Positions 25,826-36,174 of a stretch of DNA of 64,000 nucleotides are shown here, piece after piece. Numbering within the stretch: the stretch's first letter is position 1; every line of letters begins with the position of its first letter. Made by a program: the position numbers and the translations under genes. Where the stretch lies: the NCBI GenBank assembly GCA_028279595.1, contig JANQNK010000020.1:248001-312000 (forward strand), read 5' to 3'. This DNA is from Thermoplasmatota archaeon. GTDB lineage: Archaea; Thermoplasmatota; JAKEGO01. The notes beneath the pieces are model-generated. The model was not told the origin of the DNA. It saw nothing but the letters and a program-made list of their open reading frames with translations, and made no database searches.

Positions 25826-28800
25826 CTATTGTTTCTCCTTCCTTTCGGGATCCTCTTTCTCCTGCTTCTCGACACCCTCTTCCCATTCGGGTGTGGGGGC
25901 ACCCTCGTCCCCGGGTCCTGCAGGGGTCTCGCCGGGATCATCGCCGTCCGCCTTCGAACCCTCCCATTCCGGCGTTGCCTCGGGATCGTCGGAATCGTCC
26001 TCTGCGGAAACCTCATCCTGTTCGTCGCCGTCGTCCTCCCATTCAGGGGAGTCGACCGACTTCGATTCGTCCCGCAGGCCGTCGAGGTCCTCCTTCCTCT
26101 CGGGTCCCGGCCTCGCTCCGGGGACGGCCTTTTCATCCTTGTCCGGAGCCCTCATCGATCCATAGCGCTCGACGTGTCCGGCGTCCTCGAAGTCCTTGAT
26201 GTCGGGTCCCTCGTCCGGTTTCCGCGGCACGCCCATGGGGAAGTCGGGGCCTACATCGTCGGGTTCGCTGCCCGGGATCGGCGGTAACGGCTTGAGGCCC
26301 TTTCCGTCGTCCTCGACCTCGTCTTCGCTGTCCCCGTCCTTGGTCTTTTCCCACGCATCGTCCTGCGATCCCTTCGGCAGCAGCGCGCCGCACTCGGGAC
26401 AGCGATGGGATACGTTGTCCTCGACCTCGGACCTGCAGCGCGGACAGGTGACCTTGTTCGCCCTTGCCCTGATCTTCTTGAAGGCGCTCTTGTGCCTGAT
26501 GTAGACCACTGCAAGGAATATCACGACGATCACGAGGACCGCTATCATCAGGAACGGAACGAGGGAGCTCTCGTCCTTCTCCCCCTGCAGCTCGAGGGGA
26601 GCGAAGATCGTCAGATGAGTGACGTTCGCCCAGACGAAGTCGTTCTCGATGTCGACGCCGGTAAGACCCGCGATACGCCAATCCTCGTCCTCGGCATCCC
26701 AGTAGAACATGCGCAGTTTCTTTGCGCTGACACCGGAGGGAAGGTCGCCGTAATGCACCTCTATACTGACCCACGAGACGTTCGCATCGGGATCGTCGAT
26801 CTCGATGGTGAAGTAGAGTCCTATGTCGGTCCTATCACCGCCTGACGGGTCTGCGGTGGGGCCTACGTCCAACTCACCCGGGCCCTGGATGGATGCCCAG
26901 ACCACAATGTATCCATCCGTGAACGAGCTGTTGATCATGAGGATGCGGTCCCGCGTCACGACCGTCGCTGTGAGCGGTAATAACTCACTCCCTTTGGACC
27001 CGTTGTTGATACCGTCAGTTGCCACGATCCAGTAGTTGACCCCGGGCGGGACCACGGCATAGCCAGGAATGACGGCAGAGTAGGTGCCTGACAAGTGGTC
27101 CCCAGAGGTCCGATCCATTTCGATGCCAGCGAAACTGAACGGGTATCTCGGGTCCTCGTAGCGAAGCTCGACATATTGAACGAACCGATCATCGCCCACT
27201 ACCGCCGAAATCGTCAACGGTTCGCCGTGCGTCCAGTTGACCTCGGGGACATGGCTGATCCACGGCGCATCGGTGTCGTCCGGAGTAAGGACGTCCACCT
27301 CGTACGGGTCGCCCACCGGGTCAGTGACCGAGTTGCGACCGTCCGAGGCGATCATGTAGTAGGAGAAGTCGTCGGAGACATCCGAAGCAGGGATCGTCGC
27401 TTTGAAGAGGATCCCTCCGTACATTGGCAGTGTCTTCCATGATGAGCCCTTCCCGTAATAGAGCGTGACATTGTCGATCCCGATGTCGTCATACACATAT
27501 ACCGTGATGTTCACATCCACACCGGCCTCCGCCGATGTCACTGGTTCGTGGACGATGGCTGGGGGATTCCTGTCGACGGCCGAGAGGTCGATTGTGAAGT
27601 TCCTCTTCTCGGACGGTACCTCGAACCTGCCATCGCCGATCTCCACCCACCATTGGTAGGTGATGTTCTCAGTGAGATTGTATATGAATGTTGCCGATGA
27701 GTTGTGCTGGTGGACCTGCCAGACCTCGGTGCCGTTGTGATAGAGGAGCAGGCGGTTGCTGTAGGCGTCTCCGTCGGGATCGTAGGACTGCCACGCGAAC
27801 AGGACGGTGGTCGAATTGATGACAGCGTCGTCGGGCGGTGTCAACAGATCCACGGTCGGCGGATGGGGAAGGTCGGAGTTGTTCAGGGTGACGAGGGTAC
27901 CGAGGCTGTATCCATCGACGGACTGGTCGCTTGGAAGGAACCATACGTACAGTGTGCCACTGAACTCGGGGACGTCGTTGAGCGAATCCCAGACGAAGGT
28001 GTAATTCACCCCGGTTGCGTCAACCGGTAGGTCGTCGGTGTCATTCAGGATGGTACAGGGTCCGTATGTACTGTTATCGATGTGCCAACCGACGTAGACC
28101 GAAACCGGGTCCCAGTTCGCGTCCGCAATGGTCACGTTGAACCAGACCAGTCCCATGTCGACGTTCTTGTCGATGAGCTCGATCGTCGGCTGTTGCGCCA
28201 GTAACATGAAGGATATCCTCAATACCGGACCGGGACCCACGGTTTGTTTGACCTGTTCGCTTGCCCTATCCTTGACCGAGACGTTGTAGGTCTGGTTGTG
28301 AGTACCAGTGATGTTGTGAACGACGCCGGGCATGATGATCCATGGGCTCTTGCCCTTCGTGTCCGTCCGGGCTCCAGTTCCGCCATATCCGGGGGATGCA
28401 TGCATTACGGTATCGGATATCGTGTTCAGGACCTCGATCTCGGCGTCGCCGACCGGATTGGATGCAAGGGTGTCGTCGGTCACCATGACCTGGAAGTACA
28501 TCATCTCAGTGATCCAGCTGTAGTCGTGAATTGTCGCCCAATCCCAGGTCGAGTTGTATGTAAGCAGGTAGGAGCCCGACAGGTCCAACCTACCAAAGGA
28601 AACGTTGAAACCGGTGCCCATTGAATCCCTCAACGCGAAGTAATCGTCAATGCTCGAGTGCTCGATCCAGAAGGTGGTGTCCATCAGTTCGATGTCCTCG
28701 ATGATAGAATCCGAGATATCGATGTCGCTCTCATGGGCCTGTAGCTCGCACCACGCCATACTCAGTGAGGCGCCTTCGATATCGATGCCTTCGGAACCCA

Positions 28801-31249
28801 CTATCAGGATGTTGATGTCGGTCGCGTTCATGATTGCGAGGTTCGAGCTGTTTATCAGTGCAAGGTATCCATGCTCGCTGGCATCGATGTCATCGGTAGC
28901 GTTCATGTAATATCCGATGGAGCCTCCGTTCACTGTCACCGTCTCGTTGAAGTCGAGGGTGGTCATGTCGATGCTCTCTCCGTCCATCCACAGGTTGCCG
29001 ATGTCCGAATCCCTCATGACCAGCGTACCGAAGCTAACCTTGAGGTCGTCGGAAAGCACAGAACCTGTTATCTCGAGGGTTGAATCTCCCAACCAGGCAT
29101 CCCCCTCCAGACCGGAGTCGATGACCACGACATGGCTCGAGAAGTAGACCTGGGCCGAGTTGAACCCTCCCGTCATGTTCGAATCCTCTATCGTCAGGTT
29201 CGAGAACACGACCATGAAGCCACTTGGAACATCGACGAAATTGCAGCCTTCGACCATCACGTCCGCGAATGTCAGGTTGTACTGGCTCCCCCCTCGGAAA
29301 CTTACATCATCGAAGTTAGCCGACCCGGTTATGTCGAACCCATCCGTGTTGCGTATCTCACCGCCCGTCCAATTGACGTGGCCGCCCACTGACAGGTCCG
29401 CGCCGATCAACGACGTATCCATGAACTCGGCCGTCCCCGTGATATCGAGATCGCCCTCGATATCGATCATGTACAGCGATGCCGATCCCGGAATCGACAC
29501 CGAGTCGAACACTCCGATTGTCGAATTGCTCACGGATGAAACGGAATCGATCACCATCCGCTCGTTCTCGACCCATTCTACGTGGATGCCGTCCTCCATC
29601 AGCTCGAGGAGTTCGATCCGTGTGTTGATGGACCCGTTGAGGGTCAGGGCTTTCGATATGGTGCCCCCGTCATAGGTCCCGTTGAGAACGTGTATGGTAT
29701 CTCCTTCGGCCGCGTTGTCGTGCCCCTTCATCACGGTGTCGTAGGGGTGATCCATCGAACCGTTCATGCTCCCGTTCGCGTCGTCGTCGACGTAGATGTC
29801 CATCGCGTACGGTCTTGTGAACGTCTCCTGGCGGCTCAACTGCATGTTCAGGTCCCTCATCTCCGACCAAGGTCCGAGGGTCATGCCTGCGTCGATGTCG
29901 TGGAGCGTCATTCCCCCCATGCTCCGCGTCATGTACTTGACGATGACACCTCCGATGATACCTGTCGACCGCGTCTTGTCGTCGGTCCCGTTGTAGACCT
30001 CGGTGGAATATATCTTGGAACCATCCTCGATAACGACACCGTCGACCCCCTCGATGGGTCCTTCCGAGTTCTTCGCATAGAGCCAGAGGTAATTGTACAT
30101 CGTGAACGTCGATGTCGAGTCCACCGAGTGATTGTTATGTGTGAGATTGTAGGAGTTAACCTCCGACGAGTCGATGAGCTCCATGTCCATCTCGGTGACA
30201 TCAATGGTGGAGTTCGTTATGTTGCCCCATGAGGCTTCGTAGCCGATCCCGTCCTCCGATTCGTTCAGGCCGATATCGTAGATGTCGGAGCTCGAGTTCC
30301 GGAAGTAGATCGACGCGAAGGTTCCGTCGCACCTGTAGAAGGTCGTGTCCATAATGGTCAATGTCGCCATGTAGGTCTCCATGTGTCTCTGTACCGAGTC
30401 AACGAGCGAGCTGTTCACGATATCGACGGTACCCTCGGAGACGGTGATCCCGTCGGTGGCCCCTTCTATCGTGACGTTGTCAATGGTCACGTCAAAGCCT
30501 TCCGTGATCGGTATCCCGTCGGTGCAGTCCTGTATCAACGAGTCCTCTATGGTGACGTTGATGTTGTCCTTCAGCATGATGCCGTTGGAGGCCGAGTAGA
30601 TCTGTGCCCTCCTGACGATCGTGTCGTTGGTCTCCTTTGCGAGGTCGATCCCGTAGGTGCTCCCCGTGACCATCACGTCCTCGATGGTGACATCCTCGGA
30701 CTCGTAGATGTACATACTGAACAGGGACACACCGAGGACGCTCGAGTTCCTAACTGTCACGTTGGTAGAGCCTTTCACGGAAACGCCGCGCACACCGTTC
30801 GTGATGTCGATCTTGTTCATCAGCGCGGTCTCGGCACCGGTGATGTCGATCGCAGTCTGGGTTATCGTGGGGAACTCCAGGTCCCTGAGCCTGATGTCGG
30901 GGGCCGTGCAAAGGATGCCGAAATCGCCGTCCTGGACCGATATGTGGCTGATGGTCGCGTTGGCGCTGACGTCGAACACGGTCCCGACAACCTCGACCGC
31001 GGTCTCGGTGGTTCCGTTCCCGTAGATCGTGACCGATTTGTTGACGATCACATTCTCATGGTAGTTCCCGGCGAACACGTAGATCCAATCGCCATCGGTC
31101 GCGTTGTCGATAGCGCCCTGGATGTTGTCGTAGTCCGCCTTCGCCCAATCGTCGTCGACGATTATGACGTCGCCGCTGCCGACAGCGGCTACGGCTAAAA
31201 GCATGCTCGATAGGCACAGGAGTGCTAGAAATCCCCTCAACATGTGCAT
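25826..31249 (-). CDS. Giant secreted right-handed parallel beta-helix (NosD/pectate-lyase-like) protein with TM and C-terminal zinc ribbon plus acidic tail
   Basis: Signal peptide; 'IVDDDWAKADYDNIQGAIDNATDGDWIYVFAGNYHENVIVNKSVTIYGNG'; many N-x-T/S; TM 'FLMIAVLVIVVIFLAVVYI'; 'VTCPRCRSEVEDNVSHRCPECGALLP'. Confidence 0.85.
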   Translation of the reverse strand: MHMLRGFLALLCLSSMLLAVAAVGSGDVIIVDDDWAKADYDNIQGAIDNATDGDWIYVFAGNYHENVIVNKSVTIYGNGTTETAVEVVGTVFDVSANATISHISVQDGDFGILCTAPDIRLRDLEFPTITQTAIDITGAETALMNKIDITNGVRGVSVKGSTNVTVRNSSVLGVSLFSMYIYESEDVTIEDVMVTGSTYGIDLAKETNDTIVRRAQIYSASNGIMLKDNINVTIEDSLIQDCTDGIPITEGFDVTIDNVTIEGATDGITVSEGTVDIVNSSLVDSVQRHMETYMATLTIMDTTFYRCDGTFASIYFRNSSSDIYDIGLNESEDGIGYEASWGNITNSTIDVTEMDMELIDSSEVNSYNLTHNNHSVDSTSTFTMYNYLWLYAKNSEGPIEGVDGVVIEDGSKIYSTEVYNGTDDKTRSTGIIGGVIVKYMTRSMGGMTLHDIDAGMTLGPWSEMRDLNMQLSRQETFTRPYAMDIYVDDDANGSMNGSMDHPYDTVMKGHDNAAEGDTIHVLNGTYDGGTISKALTLNGSINTRIELLELMEDGIHVEWVENERMVIDSVSSVSNSTIGVFDSVSIPGSASLYMIDIEGDLDITGTAEFMDTSLIGADLSVGGHVNWTGGEIRNTDGFDITGSANFDDVSFRGGSQYNLTFADVMVEGCNFVDVPSGFMVVFSNLTIEDSNMTGGFNSAQVYFSSHVVVIDSGLEGDAWLGDSTLEITGSVLSDDLKVSFGTLVMRDSDIGNLWMDGESIDMTTLDFNETVTVNGGSIGYYMNATDDIDASEHGYLALINSSNLAIMNATDINILIVGSEGIDIEGASLSMAWCELQAHESDIDISDSIIEDIELMDTTFWIEHSSIDDYFALRDSMGTGFNVSFGRLDLSGSYLLTYNSTWDWATIHDYSWITEMMYFQVMVTDDTLASNPVGDAEIEVLNTISDTVMHASPGYGGTGARTDTKGKSPWIIMPGVVHNITGTHNQTYNVSVKDRASEQVKQTVGPGPVLRISFMLLAQQPTIELIDKNVDMGLVWFNVTIADANWDPVSVYVGWHIDNSTYGPCTILNDTDDLPVDATGVNYTFVWDSLNDVPEFSGTLYVWFLPSDQSVDGYSLGTLVTLNNSDLPHPPTVDLLTPPDDAVINSTTVLFAWQSYDPDGDAYSNRLLLYHNGTEVWQVHQHNSSATFIYNLTENITYQWWVEIGDGRFEVPSEKRNFTIDLSAVDRNPPAIVHEPVTSAEAGVDVNITVYVYDDIGIDNVTLYYGKGSSWKTLPMYGGILFKATIPASDVSDDFSYYMIASDGRNSVTDPVGDPYEVDVLTPDDTDAPWISHVPEVNWTHGEPLTISAVVGDDRFVQYVELRYEDPRYPFSFAGIEMDRTSGDHLSGTYSAVIPGYAVVPPGVNYWIVATDGINNGSKGSELLPLTATVVTRDRILMINSSFTDGYIVVWASIQGPGELDVGPTADPSGGDRTDIGLYFTIEIDDPDANVSWVSIEVHYGDLPSGVSAKKLRMFYWDAEDEDWRIAGLTGVDIENDFVWANVTHLTIFAPLELQGEKDESSLVPFLMIAVLVIVVIFLAVVYIRHKSAFKKIRARANKVTCPRCRSEVEDNVSHRCPECGALLPKGSQDDAWEKTKDGDSEDEVEDDGKGLKPLPPIPGSEPDDVGPDFPMGVPRKPDEGPDIKDFEDAGHVERYGSMRAPDKDEKAVPGARPGPERKEDLDGLRDESKSVDSPEWEDDGDEQDEVSAEDDSDDPEATPEWEGSKADGDDPGETPAGPGDEGAPTPEWEEGVEKQEKEDPERKEKQ

Positions 31250-31413
31250 CGCCAGTGTTCAATCGCCACTGTTTCATTTATAGGTTTGCATATAGGCCTT
31301 AGCGGTCAGGTCGTAACGCGTTTCCATGCTGAGTGGAGGTCAGCCATATCCCGCGAAACATTTTCCACGATAGGTTTAATTATAACTCACCGTATCGGCG
31401 ACCGGTGACACAG

Positions 31414-32553
31414 ATGGACATGAGTTCCTACCTCAGTGAGTACGATAACGAGAACATCACGATAGGCGCCATCGCCTCCCACTCTGCCCTGGACGTCTTC
31501 GACGGCGCGGTCGAGGAGGGCTTCAAGACCCTGGCCATCTGCCAGGCGGGCCGTGAGAGGACCTACACGGAGTTCTTCAAGGGCTACAGGCGAGATGGTG
31601 AGATGTACCGCGGCATGGTCGACGACTCGATCGTCCTCGACAAGTTCAAGGATGTCATGGGGCAGGAGATGCAGGTCGATCTGAGGTCGAGGAGCACGGT
31701 CATGATCCCGAACCGCTCGTTCTCATCGTACGTCGATATCGAGGACATCGAGGAGCGGTTCCATGTGCCGATGTTCGGTAGCAGGAACATGCTCCGGGTG
31801 GAGGAGCGCGGAGAGAAGCAGGACTACTACTGGCTCCTCGAGAAGGCCGGCCTCCCGTTCCCGGAGAAGGTGGCACCCGAGGACATCGACGAGCTGACGA
31901 TCATCAAGCTGCATCACGCGGTCAAGAAACTGGAGCGCGGTTTCTTCACGGCATCCTCGTACGAGGAGTACCAGCAGAAGTCCGAACTGCTGCTCAAGCA
32001 GGGCATCATAACACAGGAGGCCCTCGACGGCGCACGTGTCGAGCGATACGTGATAGGACCGGTCTTCAACCTGGATTTCTTCTACTCTCCGCTGGAATCG
32101 AGGGCGAACGCCATCGAGCTCATCGGCGTCGACTGGAGGTTCGAATCGTCCCTGGACGGCCACGTCAGGCTCCCTGCACCCCAGCAGATCTCCCTGAACG
32201 AGAAGCAGATCGTTCCTGAGTACACTGTGGTCGGACACAACAGCGCGACCATCCGGGAGAGTCTGCTGGAGAAGACCTTCCCGATGGCCGAGAAGTTCAT
32301 CGAGGCAGCGAGGGAGCACTACTACCCGGGAATGATCGGGCCGTTCTGCCTCCAGACCTGCATAGACAAGGACATGAACTATTACATCTACGACGTCGCT
32401 CCGAGGATCGGCGGCGGCACCAACGTTCACATGAGCGTCGGTCATCCCTACGGCAACGCGTTGTGGCGGAGACAGCTATCGACGGGCAGGCGCGTCGCAA
32501 TGGAAGTGAAGCGCGCGGCCGAGGAGGACAGGCTCTCCGAGATATGCACCTGA
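31414..32553 (+). CDS. purP: Formate-dependent FAICAR synthetase PurP
   Basis: 'IGAIASHSALDVFDGAVEEGFKTLAICQAGRERTY', 'MFGSRNMLRVEE', 'YPGMIGPFCLQTCIDKDMNYYIYDVAPRIGGGTNVHM'. Confidence 0.92.
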   Translation: MDMSSYLSEYDNENITIGAIASHSALDVFDGAVEEGFKTLAICQAGRERTYTEFFKGYRRDGEMYRGMVDDSIVLDKFKDVMGQEMQVDLRSRSTVMIPNRSFSSYVDIEDIEERFHVPMFGSRNMLRVEERGEKQDYYWLLEKAGLPFPEKVAPEDIDELTIIKLHHAVKKLERGFFTASSYEEYQQKSELLLKQGIITQEALDGARVERYVIGPVFNLDFFYSPLESRANAIELIGVDWRFESSLDGHVRLPAPQQISLNEKQIVPEYTVVGHNSATIRESLLEKTFPMAEKFIEAAREHYYPGMIGPFCLQTCIDKDMNYYIYDVAPRIGGGTNVHMSVGHPYGNALWRRQLSTGRRVAMEVKRAAEEDRLSEICT

Positions 32554-32562
32554 GGTGATCCC

Positions 32563-33135
32563 ATGTCGGATGATCGGGGACCAATAACAACGAGGACAGT
32601 GGTCCGAAGGACCATGCTGGTAGTGATTGCGCTCTTTATCCTGGTAGCGCCATCGATGCAGGTCGCAGCGACAAAGGAGACCCGCGACTGGAACGTCCAG
32701 GAAGGTTCATGCTCGTTCCACGGTCTCGGACACCCTTACACACTGGACCAATTCCGTGACTACGACGTCGTCGAGGTCTTTGTTAACGTATCTTACGGCG
32801 GTCCGATCGACGTCTACCTCATGAAGGCCCGCGAGTACAACAAGATGAAGGACGGCGAGGATTTCACAGCCGAGGTTTCGAAGCAGAACACCAATCGCAC
32901 CAGGTTCAGGTGGCAGAAGCACAGCGACATCCTGTACGTCATCGGCTTCGACAACATGGACAATGCCAAGGACAACGATGCTCAACCGTACACCACCGCC
33001 TACATCCATTTCTCCATCGAGATCGACGAAAGGCACCAGGACATGGAGCTCTGGGCGATCCAGCAGTGGGGAATACTGGCAGGTGCTATAATCATTGTAG
33101 CCACTGTTGTCTTCGTCAAGGTTAAGCTTCGTTGA
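32563..33135 (+). CDS. Secreted beta-domain protein with C-terminal TM, unknown function
   Basis: N-terminal hydrophobic signal, C-terminal 'WGILAGAIIIVATVVFVKVKLR'. Confidence 0.5.
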   Translation: MSDDRGPITTRTVVRRTMLVVIALFILVAPSMQVAATKETRDWNVQEGSCSFHGLGHPYTLDQFRDYDVVEVFVNVSYGGPIDVYLMKAREYNKMKDGEDFTAEVSKQNTNRTRFRWQKHSDILYVIGFDNMDNAKDNDAQPYTTAYIHFSIEIDERHQDMELWAIQQWGILAGAIIIVATVVFVKVKLR

Positions 33136-33144
33136 ATTTCTTGT

Positions 33145-34305
33145 TCACTCGAACGACCGCCGGATGCTCTCGATCGCCGCATCGATGTTCTCCAGACTCG
33201 TAGCGTAAGAGAACCTCAGATATCCTTCACCGTAGGGTCCGAAGGATGTCCCCGGAAGGACCGCGACACCTGCGTTGTTGAGGAGATGGTCTGCCACCTC
33301 CTGCGAGGTCATGCCCGTGCCCTTGATGTTCGGGAACGCGTAGTATGCTCCCTTGGGGGCGAGGCAGCTGAATCCGGGTATGGAGTTCAATCCTTCCACC
33401 ACGCGGTCCCTCTTCTCCTTGTACCTCACCATCATCTCAGAGATGAACGCCTGATCTCCGGTGAGGGCCTCGACACCGGCCCACTGGGTGAACGTTGCTG
33501 TACACGACACGGCACTCACGAGGAAGTCCTGCAGTCGTGCCGCCAACGGTTTCGGGACTACCATGTAACCGAGGCGCCAGCCTGTCATCGCATAGTATTT
33601 CGAGAATCCGTCCAGGAGGACCGTCCGCTCGGCGCAGCCGTCCCTCGCCGTGGGCGAGAAGTGGTCGTCCTCGTATGTCATCTTCGAGTAGATCTCGTCG
33701 GACATCACCCAGACATCCCTTTCCTCGGCTATCTCCGCGATCTCGTCCATCTCCTTCCTGGTCATCACCGACCCGGTCGGGTTCTGGGGTGAGTTGACTA
33801 CGATCAGTTTCGTCTTCTCCGTAATACGTTCCTCGATGTCCGCCGGGTTCATCCTGAACTCGTTCTCCTCAAGCAACGGGATGCAGACCCCCTTGGCGCC
33901 GATGAACGAGACAATGGAACCGTATGCCGGATATCCCGGGTCCTGGTAGATGACCTCGTCCCCGGGGTCCACGATCCCTAGCATTCCGAAGAAGATGCCG
34001 GGTTTCAGTCCCGGAATTATGACGATCTGCTCGACGTCCGGCCTGTATCCGCGGGTCCTCTCGACCTCGTCCTGGAGTGCTTGCCTGAGTTCCAGGACTC
34101 CGACGGAAGGGACGTAGTGGGTCTTCTTCTTCTGGATCGCCCTGATGCCTGCCTGGGCTATGTTATCGGGTGTCTCGATGTCCGGCTCTCCGATCTCGAA
34201 GTGGAGTATCTCCCTGCCCTGTCGTTCCAGGGCCTGGGCCTTCGCCAGCACCTCGAACGCCGCTTCTCCGTAGATCCTTCCCGCTCCGTCGCTGAGCTCT
34301 ACCAT
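33145..34305 (-). CDS. PLP-dependent aminotransferase class I/II (aspartate aminotransferase-like)
   Basis: 'PGYPAYGSIV', 'VNSPQNPTGSVMT', 'VMSDEIYSKMTY', 'DGFSKYYAMTGWRLGYMV'. Confidence 0.95.
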   Translation of the reverse strand: MVELSDGAGRIYGEAAFEVLAKAQALERQGREILHFEIGEPDIETPDNIAQAGIRAIQKKKTHYVPSVGVLELRQALQDEVERTRGYRPDVEQIVIIPGLKPGIFFGMLGIVDPGDEVIYQDPGYPAYGSIVSFIGAKGVCIPLLEENEFRMNPADIEERITEKTKLIVVNSPQNPTGSVMTRKEMDEIAEIAEERDVWVMSDEIYSKMTYEDDHFSPTARDGCAERTVLLDGFSKYYAMTGWRLGYMVVPKPLAARLQDFLVSAVSCTATFTQWAGVEALTGDQAFISEMMVRYKEKRDRVVEGLNSIPGFSCLAPKGAYYAFPNIKGTGMTSQEVADHLLNNAGVAVLPGTSFGPYGEGYLRFSYATSLENIDAAIESIRRSFE

Positions 34306-34306
34306 C

Positions 34307-36127
34307 TCAATGACCTCCTGCGTATCCGGAGAGGCCGAGTTCCGCCAGCCTCCCTTCCGTGGGAACGCCGGTGGCGTCCCAACCTCTCAATGAATAGTAA
34401 TCCTGAAGGCACTTCTCGTACCCCTCCCGGTCGAGCGTAACACCCTTCGCCTCGCCCTCCGTGAAGGGATCGTTGAACATCCTCGGAGGGAGAGAGTCAT
34501 CCGGGTTCATGCCTTCCCGAAGATTGAAGAGCCGGACGAGATTCCAGATCCTCTCGCCGGCCATGAGATAGCTCTCGACGGTGTGGTCGAAACCCGTGGC
34601 CTTGTTCCACATATCGACGCAGTCCTCCTCCGATACTGGCGCGAAATCGCAGAGTACCAGGGAGAAGAATGCAGCCCTCTCGTCCTGCATGCCCTTGACG
34701 AGTTCAGGCTTCCTTTCGAACGAGAATCTGTCATAGTCCGGGTCACCGATCTCCGTAGTGACGGTCCAGGCCCTCTCGTGGCAGCCGCCCCTGTCGGATG
34801 TGCCGTATGCCAGTCCCATGCCGAACGCTCCCCGTGGATCGTATCCCGGGATCTCAAGTCCGTTGGCGTGCACTGCGAACGCTTCGGAACCTTGACCTAG
34901 GATCTCGGCAGCTCCCCGAACACCCTCGGCGAGCACGTCCCCAGCCCGGTTACTCCTGTGAGCGATATCGTCGGCAAGCTGTGCCAGTGACGGCGGATCG
35001 CCCCACGATATCGAGTTCCCGCCGAGGTCCTCGTCGGAAAGGACCCCCTTCATGTATGCCTCGACGGCGAACCCAAGCACACCACCGAGGGAGATGGTGT
35101 CCATCCCGAGCTCGTTGCACCTTTCGTTGAGGTAGGCCACGTCCTCCATTGTACCGACCCCGAGGTTGGAACCCATGAGGGCGATCGTCTCGTACTCAGG
35201 ACCCACAAGGGTCGTCCCCTCGAATGGTCCCGACTTCACCGATGACCTGTTCCAGCAGGCTATCATGCAGTTGTAGCAGGCTCCTCCCTTGTCGACGATC
35301 CTCTCCTGCATCTGCTCGGCAGTTATCGCCTCGCCGTCCTCGAACCACCCTTCCTGGTAGTTCCTGGTCGGGAGCAGGCCCCAGTCGTTGACGGGTTTGA
35401 CCCAGTACGGTGTTCCGAACTTCGTACGGTTGGGCAGGAACGGATGCTCCCTGAATATCTTCAGGACCCTCGCCGTCGCCTCCTTGAACCCATCGGGGTC
35501 GTGGAGCGGTACGGTCCCGGTACCGACGATCGACACCGCCTTGAGGTTCTTGGAACCCATGACAGCACCCGAACCCCCCCGGCCCGCGTGCCTGTGGCCG
35601 TCCACGGTTATCGCCGCCAACTTCACCAGGTTCTCCCCGGCGGGGCCTATGACGGCCGTCCTGACGCGTCCGTTCGCCTGTAAGGCCTCGTGTGTCTCAA
35701 GGCATTCCATCCCCCAGAGGTCTGACGCGTCCTCGAACTCGATAGAATCATCCGATATACAGATCTGGACTGGTGATTCCGACCTGCCTGTTATGATGAT
35801 GACGTCCCAGCCCGCCTTCTTCATCTCGGCCGCAAAGGTACCGCCGAAGTGGGAGTCGAGGAAGAGCCCGGTCTGGGGAGATTTCGTTACCACCGTCCCC
35901 CTTCCCGACGTTTGCGCCCCCGTTCCTGTGAGCGGACCGCTCGTGAACATCAGGAGATTCTCGGGAGAGAGAGGATCGGTTCCCGCAGGAAGCCTGTCGA
36001 ATAGCAGTTTCGCTCCGAGCCCCTTGGCTCCTATGAAATCCCTTGCATCGTCAAGGTCCGTCTCCTCGATCGAGGTCGTCTTCGATCCCAGATCGATGTG
36101 CAGCATCCTACCTGTGTAGCCACCCAT
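34307..36127 (-). CDS. Aldehyde:ferredoxin oxidoreductase (tungstopterin)
   Basis: 'GGYTGRMLHIDLGSK', 'GAKGLGAKLLFDRLP', 'GGTFAAEMKKAGWDVIIITGRS', Fe-S cysteines 'CYNCMIACWN'. Confidence 0.93.
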   Translation of the reverse strand: MGGYTGRMLHIDLGSKTTSIEETDLDDARDFIGAKGLGAKLLFDRLPAGTDPLSPENLLMFTSGPLTGTGAQTSGRGTVVTKSPQTGLFLDSHFGGTFAAEMKKAGWDVIIITGRSESPVQICISDDSIEFEDASDLWGMECLETHEALQANGRVRTAVIGPAGENLVKLAAITVDGHRHAGRGGSGAVMGSKNLKAVSIVGTGTVPLHDPDGFKEATARVLKIFREHPFLPNRTKFGTPYWVKPVNDWGLLPTRNYQEGWFEDGEAITAEQMQERIVDKGGACYNCMIACWNRSSVKSGPFEGTTLVGPEYETIALMGSNLGVGTMEDVAYLNERCNELGMDTISLGGVLGFAVEAYMKGVLSDEDLGGNSISWGDPPSLAQLADDIAHRSNRAGDVLAEGVRGAAEILGQGSEAFAVHANGLEIPGYDPRGAFGMGLAYGTSDRGGCHERAWTVTTEIGDPDYDRFSFERKPELVKGMQDERAAFFSLVLCDFAPVSEEDCVDMWNKATGFDHTVESYLMAGERIWNLVRLFNLREGMNPDDSLPPRMFNDPFTEGEAKGVTLDREGYEKCLQDYYSLRGWDATGVPTEGRLAELGLSGYAGGH

Positions 36128-36174
36128 TTGATCACGTCCGTGATTGGGACGATTATGTCCCCTGAGCGTGAGGT

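Noticed and set aside
29582-31198. Long plus-strand ORFs (216 and 271 aa)
   Set aside because: Antisense to the beta-helix gene; translation rich in V/D/R/H without a domain.
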